Part shown: positions 1 through 8,479 of the stretch, piece by piece
Layout: the number at the start of each line of letters is the position of its first letter
How positions within the stretch are numbered: the first letter of the stretch is position 1
DNA from: an uncultured Verrucomicrobiota bacterium
GTDB lineage: Bacteria; Verrucomicrobiota; Verrucomicrobiia; Opitutales; Opitutaceae
Assembly: GCA_903904685.1 (NCBI GenBank)
Contig: CAIVDS010000044.1
Coordinates: forward strand, 1 to 64,000
DNA length: 64,000 bases
Direction: 5' to 3'
The notes under the pieces: generated by a model
Told to the model about the DNA's origin: nothing
The model's database searches: none
The model's input: only the letters and a program-made list of their open reading frames with translations
Translations under genes and position numbers: made by a program

Positions 1-63
1 TCCATTATCAACCTGTCGAAGCGCATAGACTATCTGTTCCTCACTGCGTTTTTTCCTAGGCAT
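1..63 (-). CDS. IS3-family transposase OrfA, N-terminal fragment
   Basis: Reading leftward from an ATG at 61-63, the 21 visible codons give MPRKKRSEEQIVYALRQVDN followed by G. This is the characteristic start of IS3-family OrfA proteins (basic start, then S/T-E-E-Q-I-V-x-A-L-R-Q-x-E/D-x-G), which carry a helix-turn-helix for terminal repeat binding and are normally joined to the DDE integrase OrfB by programmed frameshifting. The rest is beyond the window. It lies downstream of, and in the same direction as, the LysM gene at 266-1996. Confidence 0.75.
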   Translation of the reverse strand, partial: MPRKKRSEEQIVYALRQVDNG

Positions 64-108
64 TTTTAGTTGGGTTTTTCTGACGTTACCCACCAGCGAA
101 AACTTACA
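1..108 (-). mobile_element. End of an IS3-family insertion sequence, cut by window edge
   Basis: The first bases contain the start of an IS3-type transposase OrfA read leftward. The sequence just upstream of its start codon, read on the minus strand, begins TGTAAGTTTTCGCTGG at about position 108 and runs into the OrfA start. A TG-starting terminus about 45 bp before orfA is what IS3-family elements usually show. The other end, and therefore the inverted repeat and the target duplication, lies outside the window, so the exact boundary at 108 is inferred. Confidence 0.5.
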
Positions 109-265
109 CAACCCTGGCTCTAAAAAGCGTGCGCACGTCAGCTAGACATATGAAAGGAAAACGCTGCGCGACAGAGGATAATATTCGCGTATTGCGGGAG
201 GACGACGACGGCCGGGCATCGTGAGGTCTCAAGGAGAGGAACATCTCCGAGGTGACCTTCCCGTA

Positions 266-1996
266 TTACGGAATACGGAGTTTGGTTCCGAGGGTGAGAG
301 TGTCGGCATTGCGCAGGGTGTTGCGGTTGGCCTCAAGAATATCATTCCAGCGGTAGGCGTTGCCGTAGTAGCGCTTGGCGATACTGGAGAGCGAATCGCC
401 TGGGGAAACCACATGGATGCGCACCTCCGGAGCGGACGCGACCTCAGACTTCGTCGGGCCGACGGCCGGCGTAGCGACCGGCAGAGAAACGACCGGAGAA
501 GTAACGACGACAGGAGTTGGAAAAATGGTATTACTGCCGGGACGACTGGGCGGAACGGCGGCTGTGCCGAGCGAGAGGCGAGTTTTTAATTCCAAAACTT
601 CATTAGCGGCGGATGCTGACTGGGCCTGCGTGAGGCGAAGTTGCTCGCGAACGGCGGCAAGCTCGTTGGCGGCACTGGAGGCCGTCTGGCGGGCGGCGGC
701 GAGATCCTGTGCGGCGTGGTCAATGGTGGCGGCGCGGTCCGCAGCGGTGAGTTGGGCGGCGGCAAGTTGAGCGCTAAGGGTGGCAACTTGCGCCGCCGAG
801 GCGGCGGCAACCTCGGCCTGAGGCCGAAGGGTGACGAGTTCCTTAGTGGCAGCTTCGAGCTTAGCGGCCGCGTCGGCGCGTTCGCCTTCGATGATGGCGA
901 GGGATTTTTGAAGGCGCTCGATCTCGGCCTGATTGAGCGTGTAGGTGCGGAGGGCGGCATCGAGATTGGACTGGGTTTCAGCCCTGACCTTCTCAACCTC
1001 GGCGAGATGCGCCGGGAGGTCGCCCAAATCAGTCGTGGCAGGAACTGCGACAGGAGCAGCAGGAGGAGCGGCGACGTTCGACGGAGTGGAGGGAGCAGCC
1101 TTGGCATCGGCCAACTGATGCGAGAGAGTGTCGCGCTCGGCCTGAGTGTCTGCGAGGGTTTTGGCGGCGGCGGTGAATTTCTCGCGAAGTTCGGTGACAG
1201 CGGGATCGGATAATTTGGCGGCGTCCAACTCAGCGCGGAGCCGGGCGACCTCGTTCATGGTGTTTTCGAGCTGGGCGGCGATGGCGAGGCGCTCGGCGCT
1301 GACCTTGTCGGCAGTCGCCTTGAGGCTGGCGGCTTCCGCTTCGGAAAGGCTTTGCGAACGCCGGGCGACGACGAGCGCATCAGCGGTCTGCGTCAATTGC
1401 TGCCGCACAGAGGCAAGTTCAGCCGCAGACGGCACAGTCGCTGGAGCCGGAGCCGCGGTCAACTGACCTTGAAGCGAGGCGATGGTCTTGTCCTTGCTTG
1501 CAAGCGCGGCTTGGGCGATGGCGAGGCGCTTGTTGGCGTCGGCCAGCTGGGCATTGAGAGAAGCCTTGATCGCGTCGGCTTCCTTAGCGACGGCAACGGC
1601 GGCGGGCTTTTCGGGGGCGGCTAGAGGGACGGCTATGGGAGAAGCGGGAACAGCGACCGCCGTGGGGACGGCGTGGCGGGCGGTGAAGCGGCGCTGGCCT
1701 TCCGCGAGCTGAGCAGGCGTCATCGTATCAATAATGGCGGCGAGAGCCTTGCCCATCGTGCCGTTACTGGCGGCGAGATTGAGCCAAACGTAGGCTTCGA
1801 TAGGATCGTAGAAGGACTCGTGCAAATCGGCGTAGGCAAGGCCGAGATTATACTGGGCGACAGGATTGCCCTTTTCCGCCTTGGCGCGGAGCGTGGTGAA
1901 GTCTGCGGCAGAGGTGGCGGCGGAAGCGGAGCAGAGGATGGCCACGAGACCGAATAAGCCAAAAAAAACGACGTGACGGAAGGGGAAGTGTTTCAT
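266..1996 (-). CDS. Secreted coiled-coil protein with C-terminal LysM domain
   Basis: This is a 576-residue exported protein. It starts with a signal peptide (MKHFPFRH then a hydrophobic run ending near ATSAA), has a short Sel1/TPR-like stretch at about residues 35-75 (AQYNLGLAYAD, AYVWLNLAASNG), a long Ala/Leu/Glu/Lys-rich coiled coil at about 130-480, and a LysM domain in the last 50 residues (HVVSPGDSLSSIAKRYYGN). LysM binds peptidoglycan glycan strands, so a periplasmic or wall-attached structural role is likely. The reading frame is open 21 codons further upstream, but the chosen ATG begins the signal peptide. A short hairpin (CCGTATT/AATACGG, 261-278) overlaps the stop codon. The exact function is unknown. 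Confidence 0.8.
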   Translation of the reverse strand: MKHFPFRHVVFFGLFGLVAILCSASAATSAADFTTLRAKAEKGNPVAQYNLGLAYADLHESFYDPIEAYVWLNLAASNGTMGKALAAIIDTMTPAQLAEGQRRFTARHAVPTAVAVPASPIAVPLAAPEKPAAVAVAKEADAIKASLNAQLADANKRLAIAQAALASKDKTIASLQGQLTAAPAPATVPSAAELASVRQQLTQTADALVVARRSQSLSEAEAASLKATADKVSAERLAIAAQLENTMNEVARLRAELDAAKLSDPAVTELREKFTAAAKTLADTQAERDTLSHQLADAKAAPSTPSNVAAPPAAPVAVPATTDLGDLPAHLAEVEKVRAETQSNLDAALRTYTLNQAEIERLQKSLAIIEGERADAAAKLEAATKELVTLRPQAEVAAASAAQVATLSAQLAAAQLTAADRAATIDHAAQDLAAARQTASSAANELAAVREQLRLTQAQSASAANEVLELKTRLSLGTAAVPPSRPGSNTIFPTPVVVTSPVVSLPVATPAVGPTKSEVASAPEVRIHVVSPGDSLSSIAKRYYGNAYRWNDILEANRNTLRNADTLTLGTKLRIP

Positions 1997-2316
1997 GTCG
2001 GTGCGAGAATGAAACGAACATGACAAAGCAAAGCACTTTTGCAAAGCAACGATTTGCACGGGTTAAATCATTAAAAAAAAGCCATCCAATGATGGGCCGG
2101 CGGATGGTGCAGAAGCAAAAATCGCGCAGGCAACCAGCTTGACCCTACCTGAAGCGACAGCAAGAGTAGCTAGGTCTTCTTTCCCTTGATCACAGGTCGC
2201 CATTGTCATGCATTCGTCGCCGCTTGGTGTCTAAAGAAATAAATTGTGCGGAACATCCCTCCCCAGAAGTCCGTCTCATCACCTCGTTTCCCTCCCCTCG
2301 CAATCTCCTTTCCATC
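1997..2316. other. Divergent intergenic region
   Basis: This 320-bp region separates the leftward LysM gene from the rightward lipoprotein operon and should carry both promoters. It has an A-rich patch near 2072 and a loose inverted repeat (CCATCC/GGATGG near 2085-2107). I see no convincing promoter hexamers, operator or small gene. Confidence 0.4.
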
Positions 2317-3555
2317 ATGAAACTTGCCCGATCACTCCTCCTGCTGGGCGCTTTGCTGGTGCCGACTGTTGTCACCGTTTCCGCCCAATCCACCGTCACG
2401 ACCGAACGTGAAGTAGGCGCACCCGCCACCACGACCGAAACCAAGACCTACCTGAAAGATGGCAAGGCCATCACCGAACGCGTCACCACCACAACACAAG
2501 CGGAACGTGAGGCGGTTTCCAAAACCTACAAGGCCGCCGTGTTCGTCTCCAACCGCGCCGGCAAGGCCTACGACGACAAAGTCGCCTCGCTTGAAGACTA
2601 CGTCACCGCACAAATCACCGATCTCGGCGTCTCCGTCATCAGCCGCGAGACGGCCTCAAGCGCGGTCGCCTCGCTTGATCCCAACGCCAAAACCAACGCC
2701 ACCGACAAGGCGCTGGCCGACGGCACCTCGGCGGTTCGCCTGGCCCAGACCTTGGGCGCAGACTACCTGCTGCAGATCACGCTCACGGGCTTCGACGCCA
2801 ATGCACGCACGATCGATGCCTACGGCGTCAAAGCGGTCAACGTGGCCAATACCCTGCGCGTCACCTATAAGATCCTTGACGGTGCTTCCGGCGCCAGCCT
2901 CACCGCCGACACGGTGAAAGTTTCCAAGCTCGTCCAGCAGAGCGAAACCTCCGTCTCGGCCCAAGCCGATGTGCTCGACGAGTTGCTCTCCGACGCTTCG
3001 AAAAAAGTCGCCGCCAGCCTCAAGACCCGCATCGACGCCGGTCGCATCACCGCACCGGCCGCCGCGCAGGGCTTGGTCACCATCACCATCCAAACCGAGG
3101 CCGCCGATCTGACCATCCCCGACGTCCGCATCGGCGTCGAAAACACCGTCACCATTTCCGAGAGCAAGTTGAAAGTCTCGCCTCTCTCCGTCACCGTCGA
3201 GGTGGACGGCATCGCCGTCGGTTCCGCTCCGGGCGACATCACCGTCAAGCCCGGCCTGAGCAAGCTCCGCGTCACCCGTGAGGGATTCAAACCTTGGGAG
3301 CGCACCGTCAACTTCCTCAAGGGCCAGAAACTCACCGTCGCGTTGGAGTTGAGCGAAGAAGGCTACGCCCGCTGGAAAGATTCCACGGCCTTCCTCAACG
3401 GCCTCAAGAACGGCGCCAAGCTCACCGACGGCGAGGTCAAAGTCCTCGAAGGCAAAGCCAAGTCACTTGAACAAAGCGGATTCAAGGTCGACACCAAGGA
3501 CGCTCCTGCCGTCACCAACAATAACATCGATCACGCCATCTTCGGTGGCCACTGA
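2317..3555 (+). CDS. Exported PEGA-domain protein, first gene of LpoB-type operon
   Basis: This is a 412-residue protein with a signal peptide (MKLARSLLLLGALLVPTVVT, cleaved near VSAQ). The ATG at 2317 is chosen because it starts that peptide; the frame is open further upstream. Residues 65-270 resemble CsgG/LpoB-type periplasmic alpha/beta domains (AAVFVSNRAGKAYDDKV, GADYLLQITL), and residues 285-350 form a PEGA domain (VEVDGIAVGSAPGDI, LRVTREGFKPWERTV), a beta-sandwich common in envelope proteins. It is followed 30 bp later by a CsgG-like gene and then three lipoprotein genes. The role is not known, but the context points to an envelope complex that may regulate peptidoglycan synthesis. Confidence 0.75.
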   Translation: MKLARSLLLLGALLVPTVVTVSAQSTVTTEREVGAPATTTETKTYLKDGKAITERVTTTTQAEREAVSKTYKAAVFVSNRAGKAYDDKVASLEDYVTAQITDLGVSVISRETASSAVASLDPNAKTNATDKALADGTSAVRLAQTLGADYLLQITLTGFDANARTIDAYGVKAVNVANTLRVTYKILDGASGASLTADTVKVSKLVQQSETSVSAQADVLDELLSDASKKVAASLKTRIDAGRITAPAAAQGLVTITIQTEAADLTIPDVRIGVENTVTISESKLKVSPLSVTVEVDGIAVGSAPGDITVKPGLSKLRVTREGFKPWERTVNFLKGQKLTVALELSEEGYARWKDSTAFLNGLKNGAKLTDGEVKVLEGKAKSLEQSGFKVDTKDAPAVTNNNIDHAIFGGH

Positions 3556-3585
3556 GTCAATTCTCCATTATCTCCCATAACCGCC

Positions 3586-4479
3586 ATGAAACTTTTAAAA
3601 ATCATCTCGTCCCTCGCCCTCGGCGCGCTGCTCATCGGTTCGGTGAATGCCCAAGAGGCTCCCGGCAAAAAGAAACTCGCCATCACCAAGATCGCCCCGA
3701 CCGAGTCCGTGAAGGCCCGCATGGCCAAACAGGGTGTCGGCCTCTCGTTGTCCAGTGTGCTCGAGGCGCTCGACTCGCAAGTTTACGACCGCGTGCTTAA
3801 CACCAAGCGCTTCGAAATTCTCGAACGTTCCGACGCCGACGCGCTCGCCAAGGAACAGCAGGCGGCCGGCAACGCCATGCAGTTTAACCAAGCCGACTAC
3901 ATCCTCACCATCCGCGTGGACGGCTTCAACGACCGCATGGAAACCCGCACGCTCGCCGCCCTCGGCAAAACCGTTACCGCCCGCGTGATCGAGCTCTCCG
4001 CCGTCGCCAAGATCACCGAGGTCTCCACCCAGCGCGCCGTCGCCAGCACCAACTTCCAGGTCTCGCGCCGCCAGGCCGATCAGCTCTCCGGCAACACTAC
4101 CGCAAAAGTCGGCGAATCCAGCGACGCGCTCCTCACCGACATCACCCGCGAGATGGCGCAGAAGATCGCCTCGCGCGTGGCCGACACCGTTTACCCGGCG
4201 CGCATCATCGGCAAGCGCGACAAGGTCGTGACGATCAATCGCAACGACACCTCGGGCATTAAGGTCGGCCAAGTCTGGGAGGTCTTCACCCTCGGCGGCG
4301 ACCTCGTCGATCCCGACACCGGCGATAAAACCCGTGAGGAAGTCTTCGTTGGCAAGGTCAAGATCAGCCGCGTCACCCCGCAGAATTCCCAAGCTGACAT
4401 CGTCGAGGACACCGGTATCGACCGCCTCGCCATCGTACGCTTGAAAGACGACGTCGCCGATCCCGCGCCGGCCGAATAA
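3586..4479 (+). CDS. CsgG/LpoB-like periplasmic protein
   Basis: This 297-residue protein has a signal peptide (MKLLKIISSLALGALLIG, cleaved at about SVNA-QE). It has no lipobox cysteine. The segment LEALDSQVYDRVLNTKRFEILERSDAD is the hallmark of the CsgG/LpoB fold, in which a small-molecule or partner-binding alpha/beta domain follows a variable leader. The C-terminal third (KRDKVVTINRNDTSGIKVGQ, VWEVFTLG) looks like a separate small beta domain. It is cotranscribed with the PEGA gene and the COG3014, YcfL and LpoB genes. Its biochemical role is unknown; it may be a paralogous subunit of the same outer-membrane assembly. Confidence 0.7.
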   Translation: MKLLKIISSLALGALLIGSVNAQEAPGKKKLAITKIAPTESVKARMAKQGVGLSLSSVLEALDSQVYDRVLNTKRFEILERSDADALAKEQQAAGNAMQFNQADYILTIRVDGFNDRMETRTLAALGKTVTARVIELSAVAKITEVSTQRAVASTNFQVSRRQADQLSGNTTAKVGESSDALLTDITREMAQKIASRVADTVYPARIIGKRDKVVTINRNDTSGIKVGQVWEVFTLGGDLVDPDTGDKTREEVFVGKVKISRVTPQNSQADIVEDTGIDRLAIVRLKDDVADPAPAE

Positions 4480-4564
4480 ACGGTTTTGCCAGTGGATGCG
4501 CGCCCTCGTCCCGGGCGCGTCTCCTGTTCTTCGGTTTCGCTTCAACCTACATATATCCTCGTCC

Positions 4565-6133
4565 ATGAAATTCACTTCACGCCCGTTCGCACCGTGGCGT
4601 CACACCGTCCAGATTCTGGGCGGCTCGACGGTCCTTTTGCTGGTTGTCGGTTGCCAGACCTACCAGCAGCAATCCGCCTCCATCGTCACCTCCTTCAAAA
4701 CCAGCAATATCGCCTCGGCGGTCGCCTCCGTTGACAAGGAAGCAAAGGCCCACGAAGGCTCAAAGGATGAGATTCTCTGGAAGCTCGAACAAGGCGCCAC
4801 GTTGCGCACCGCGGCCTTGGCGGATTCCACACAACTGCCGCCACCGCCGGCGGTGACCCCGAAGGATCCCGCCGCCCCTCTTCCGCCGCCGCCCACGCCG
4901 GCCGAGGTTTCGGCCTCGTATGCCAAACGCTCCCTCGACGCGTTTAATCAGGCCGAGGACAAAGTAAATTACTGGGAGGAACAGGCGAAAATCAAGGTCG
5001 GCTCCGAAGGCTTCGCGCTCGTCACCAACCTCGCCAACCTGCCCTATCGCGGGCGCGCCTACGACAAGGTGATGCTCGATACCTACAATGCGCTCACCCA
5101 GCTCCAGCTTGGGCAAATCGACCCGGCGCGCGTCTCCCTCAACCGCGCCCTCCAGCGCCAGCGCGACGCCGTCGAGCTGAACCAGAAACGCATCGCCGCC
5201 TCGCAGGCAGAGGCCGACCAGGCCCGCGCAGGCAAGGTCAAAGACGAGAAGGGCAAGAGCGCATCCTACGATGTGGACAAGGCCCAGAGCGACCCCAAGA
5301 CCGGCCCCGCACTCAGCGCCGCCCTCGCCGAATCGTCAGCCCCGATCAAAGCCTATGGCGATTACGTCAATCCCTTCGCGGTTTTCCTCGACGGTCTCTT
5401 CTTCAGCATGCGCGGCGAAAACGGCGCCGACTGGGAACGCGGACGCAAGTCTTTCGAGCGTGTGGCCGCCCTCGTGCCGGAGAACCCCTATGTCGCCGCC
5501 GATCTCGCGCTCGCCTCCGCCGCAGCCGAGGGCAAAGCGCCCGAAGCGCTCACCTATGTCATCTTTGAAACCGGTTCCGGTCCCTACCGCGACCAGTTGC
5601 GCATCGACATCCCGACCTTCCTTGTGACCAGTCGGCTCGCCTACGTCGGCGCGGCCTTCCCCCGGCTCAAATTCAACGGCGATTACAACGCCACTCTGGC
5701 CGTCACCGCCGGCGGGCAAACCCTCAACACCGCCACGGTTGCCAGCATCGACAGCGTCGTGGCCAACGACTTCAAGAACGAGTGGCCCGCCACCGTGACC
5801 AAGACCCTCATCGCCACGGCCACGAAGGCCATCATCCAGGCCATCGTGCAGAAACAACTGAGCGACCAGAGCGCCATGGCCGGCCTCCTTGGCGGTATCG
5901 CCATGACCGCGCTCAACGCCTCCACCAACATCGCCGACACCCGCACTTGGCTGACGTTGCCCAAGGAGTTCCAATACGCCCGCCTCGCCACCCCGTCCGA
6001 CCGCCAGCTCACCCTCACGGCGGGCGCGCAGTCCAAGACAATTACCTTGGACCCCGGAGCCGTAAATGTGGTCTATGTGAAGAACGTCTCATCCACCGCT
6101 CCCCTGCTCGTCACTCAATTCCTCCTCAAATGA
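4565..6133 (+). CDS. COG3014-type lipoprotein of the LpoB cluster
   Basis: This 522-residue lipoprotein starts MKFTSRPF and has a lipobox LVVGC with the acylated Cys at residue 30. The ATG at 4565 is preferred because it gives this signal. The middle part (about residues 110-330) is helical and TPR-like (LITNLANLPYRGRAYDK is approximated by LVTNLANLPYRGRAYD here), followed by a domain containing FFSMRGENGADWERGRKSFE and a C-terminal beta-rich domain. This organisation matches COG3014 proteins that are repeatedly found beside LpoB and YcfL homologues. Its stop codon overlaps the next start (ATGA), indicating translational coupling. Function is not established. Confidence 0.7.
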   Translation: MKFTSRPFAPWRHTVQILGGSTVLLLVVGCQTYQQQSASIVTSFKTSNIASAVASVDKEAKAHEGSKDEILWKLEQGATLRTAALADSTQLPPPPAVTPKDPAAPLPPPPTPAEVSASYAKRSLDAFNQAEDKVNYWEEQAKIKVGSEGFALVTNLANLPYRGRAYDKVMLDTYNALTQLQLGQIDPARVSLNRALQRQRDAVELNQKRIAASQAEADQARAGKVKDEKGKSASYDVDKAQSDPKTGPALSAALAESSAPIKAYGDYVNPFAVFLDGLFFSMRGENGADWERGRKSFERVAALVPENPYVAADLALASAAAEGKAPEALTYVIFETGSGPYRDQLRIDIPTFLVTSRLAYVGAAFPRLKFNGDYNATLAVTAGGQTLNTATVASIDSVVANDFKNEWPATVTKTLIATATKAIIQAIVQKQLSDQSAMAGLLGGIAMTALNASTNIADTRTWLTLPKEFQYARLATPSDRQLTLTAGAQSKTITLDPGAVNVVYVKNVSSTAPLLVTQFLLK

Positions 6134-6558
6134 AAACCTCCCGTTGCTCTGTTGGCGGCGTCCTCCTCGCCGCCGGTTTGGCCGCCCTTCTCTCGGGCTG
6201 CGCCACGAATGTGAACACCGTCGAGCGCGCCCAGCCGCTCGCCACCGCCGACTATATCGCCGACAAACGTGTCGTCACCGACAACTCCCTCGCACGCACC
6301 GTCCGGGTTTACGCCGTCAACCAAACCATCGTGTCCGGCAACCTGCTCAAAATCCAGGCCAAGGTCGAAAACCTCAAGGACGACCTCCGCACCGTCCGCT
6401 ATAAATTCGAGTGGATCGACAAGGATGGCATGGCGGTCAACTCCCCCAACGAAGGCTGGAAAATCCTGAACATTCAGGGCCGCGACACCGCCTACATCTC
6501 CACCGTGGCCGTGTCTCCGCGCGCCGTCGATTTTATCCTCAAATTCAGCGAACTCTAA
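6130..6558 (+). CDS. ycfL: YcfL/DUF1425 family lipoprotein
   Basis: This is a 142-residue lipoprotein with a lipobox LLSGC (acylated Cys 24). The mature part (VRVYAVNQTIVSGNLLKIQA, TVRYKFEWIDKDGMAV, WKILNIQGRDTAYISTVA) matches the DUF1425/YcfL family, a small beta-sandwich. In Escherichia coli ycfL lies directly upstream of lpoB, and the same order is kept here, with lpoB beginning 7 bp after the stop. The start overlaps the previous stop by four bases. The molecular role is unknown even in E. coli. Confidence 0.8.
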   Translation: MKTSRCSVGGVLLAAGLAALLSGCATNVNTVERAQPLATADYIADKRVVTDNSLARTVRVYAVNQTIVSGNLLKIQAKVENLKDDLRTVRYKFEWIDKDGMAVNSPNEGWKILNIQGRDTAYISTVAVSPRAVDFILKFSEL

Positions 6559-6565
6559 ACCTCCC

Positions 6566-7171
6566 ATGACTACACTCCGTTTCAAGACCATCCTCCTCGC
6601 CGGCGTGATCGTGCCTGCGACCCTCCTCATCACCGGCTGCCAGACGGCCGAGACCCGCACCATCGACGCCAGCGGCCCGCAGGCCCTGAACACCGGCGGC
6701 ATCAACTCTCAGGATTGGGTGAACGCCGCCGACCAGCTCGTCGGCTCGCTGCTCTCCTCCGGCGCGCTCGACAAGTCTCCCGTCCAACCGGCCGTCCTCG
6801 CCGTTGATCGCATCATCAACAACACCCAGCTCAACATCGACACCGATCTCCTCATCAAGAAAATTCGCGTCGCTCTCTCGCAGACCGGCAAGGTTGCCGT
6901 GACCAACACCATGGGCCTGGGCGAGCGTGCCGTCGTCGCCTCCGAGGCCGCCGAGATGGACGAGATGACGACCGGGAAAAAAGCCATTGTTCCCTCCGTC
7001 AACTTCACACTCTACGGAAAGCTTATCCAGCAGACTGACCGGCTCAACGGCGTGACCCAGAACACCTACAGCTTCCAAATGTCGCTGGTGAACGTGAAGA
7101 CCGGCCTCACCGTCTGGGAAGACGACCGCGCCATCGCCAAGCAGACCAAGAAATCCACCGTCGGCTGGTAA
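6566..7171 (+). CDS. lpoB: Penicillin-binding protein activator LpoB homologue
   Basis: This is a 201-residue lipoprotein with lipobox LITGC (Cys 25) followed by a globular LpoB domain (PAVLAVDRIINNTQLNIDTD, LLIKKIRVALSQTGKVAVTN, NFTLYGKLIQQTDRLNGVTQ). In gammaproteobacteria LpoB spans the periplasm from the outer membrane and switches on the synthase PBP1b. Here the linker after the Cys is short, so reach across the periplasm may differ. It closes the operon and is followed by a strong terminator. That it activates a class A PBP in this organism is an inference from family and gene order. Confidence 0.8.
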   Translation: MTTLRFKTILLAGVIVPATLLITGCQTAETRTIDASGPQALNTGGINSQDWVNAADQLVGSLLSSGALDKSPVQPAVLAVDRIINNTQLNIDTDLLIKKIRVALSQTGKVAVTNTMGLGERAVVASEAAEMDEMTTGKKAIVPSVNFTLYGKLIQQTDRLNGVTQNTYSFQMSLVNVKTGLTVWEDDRAIAKQTKKSTVGW

Positions 7172-7262
7172 GCCTGCCGTCGCGAAGCTCGACAAAAACC
7201 GGATCGAGAAGCAGCCCACCGCCTAAGAACTCTGAGCCGCCGCGCCCTGCTTCGTTTCACCC

Positions 7263-7293
7263 AAAGCCGGTCCCGCAAAGGACCGGCTTTTTT
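7263..7293 (+). terminator. Intrinsic terminator after the LpoB operon
   Basis: An 11-bp perfect stem, AAAGCCGGTCC (7263-7273) and GGACCGGCTTT (7280-7290), encloses a 6-base loop and runs into six T residues. It sits between the convergent lpoB operon and the DUF481 gene and ends the rightward transcript. The A residues at its left end could help termination of the leftward gene too. Confidence 0.9.
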
Positions 7294-7304
7294 GCGTCCC
7301 GCGG

Positions 7305-8348
7305 TCACTTCCAGTTGAGCACCAGCCGGGTAAAATAAGTGGTATCCAGTCGGTTCACATTCACACCGGGCTTGCTGTTGTAGTCGTTGCTGATGCCGAA
7401 ACGTAATTTCCATGCGAGGTTGGCCAAGGGGATCTCGTAACAGGATTCGTGATTGAGGTGAAAGTTGCTGAAATCCTCGATGGACGGAGTGTAGGAGAGC
7501 TGGTTCACCAGCTTGGAACTCGAAAACGTGTAGGTGTGATTGATTCCAAAATCCAGACCCAGTCCTTTGATATCCTCAGTGGCCGGGTTCCCATAATCTT
7601 CATAGCGGAATAACAAACCCGCGCGGCCCGTAAGGATGTGCTTCGGTTTTTGAATCACATCATAGCCGAAACCGGAGGCGGCCACGTTATAGAGCTTGAT
7701 GTCCTTCACACGATCAAAGCCGCCTTCGTCGCGAACATACCATGAATATCGCCCGGAGAAGTTGTCGGAATAATCAGCCCCGGCCTTGAATTGGTCGGCG
7801 GAAGTAGTGCCGTCGGTTTTCTGGCGATTATAGGCGGAGTATAATTGGAGCGTATCGGTCGGCCCGACCAGCTTGGCGCGCAAACTGGCGGCCGTGCCAA
7901 GTTGTTCCCGATTACCGGTCTTGCCGGCAACATCGACCGCCGCCTCGTAGCCCCACTTGCGCTCCAGCGCGACGAGAGCCGGATCCTTGTCGCCGGGCGC
8001 CCACATGGCCGCGATTTTACCAACGGATGTACTGAGGGCCCCGCCAGGTCCGCTGATCTCGATCTTGCCGGGCGCGACCGGTGTGAGCGTGCCTTGCACG
8101 ACCGTGCCGGCCACAAAGCGGACGAAGAGCGGCGCGTCGGTTTTCAACCCGACGACCTCGCTTTGCTTGATCACGAGGATTCCCGCATAGTCGGTTTCGA
8201 GAGTGATGGCGGTGCCGTCAATCTTGGTGATTTTGCCCACGAGACGGGCGCCGGTTCTCGTCTCGACCACATCAGCCCGCGCCGGCATGACGGTTGCAGT
8301 CAGCAGGGCGGCCAGAGCCAGAGCAGCGTGGCGGACGATGAACTTCAT
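7305..8348 (-). CDS. DUF481 (YdiY-like) outer-membrane beta-barrel protein
   Basis: This 347-residue protein has a signal peptide (MKFIVRHAALALAALLTATV, cleaved near ARA-DV). Residues 27-120 form repeated beta-hairpin segments (TRTGARLVGKITKIDGTAIT, AGILVIKQSEVVGLKTDAP). Residues 130-347 are an alternating-hydrophobic barrel with strands typical of DUF481 (GNREQLGTAASLRAKL, DNFSGRYSWYVRDEGGFDR), ending in VLNWK. DUF481 proteins are called salt-induced outer-membrane proteins, but their substrates are unknown. It converges on the LpoB operon with a terminator between. Confidence 0.8.
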   Translation of the reverse strand: MKFIVRHAALALAALLTATVMPARADVVETRTGARLVGKITKIDGTAITLETDYAGILVIKQSEVVGLKTDAPLFVRFVAGTVVQGTLTPVAPGKIEISGPGGALSTSVGKIAAMWAPGDKDPALVALERKWGYEAAVDVAGKTGNREQLGTAASLRAKLVGPTDTLQLYSAYNRQKTDGTTSADQFKAGADYSDNFSGRYSWYVRDEGGFDRVKDIKLYNVAASGFGYDVIQKPKHILTGRAGLLFRYEDYGNPATEDIKGLGLDFGINHTYTFSSSKLVNQLSYTPSIEDFSNFHLNHESCYEIPLANLAWKLRFGISNDYNSKPGVNVNRLDTTYFTRLVLNWK

Positions 8349-8479
8349 GGAATCAACGTAGCTATGAGCCGACCTCTTCGAGTCAATGAAGCAGTCGCAA
8401 TCCGGCGTTGGATTTTCCTAGATGCGCCGCAGGAAAGGCTCTCGACAGGGCGCGGGCGGAGGAGTTGGTTCGCGGCACG

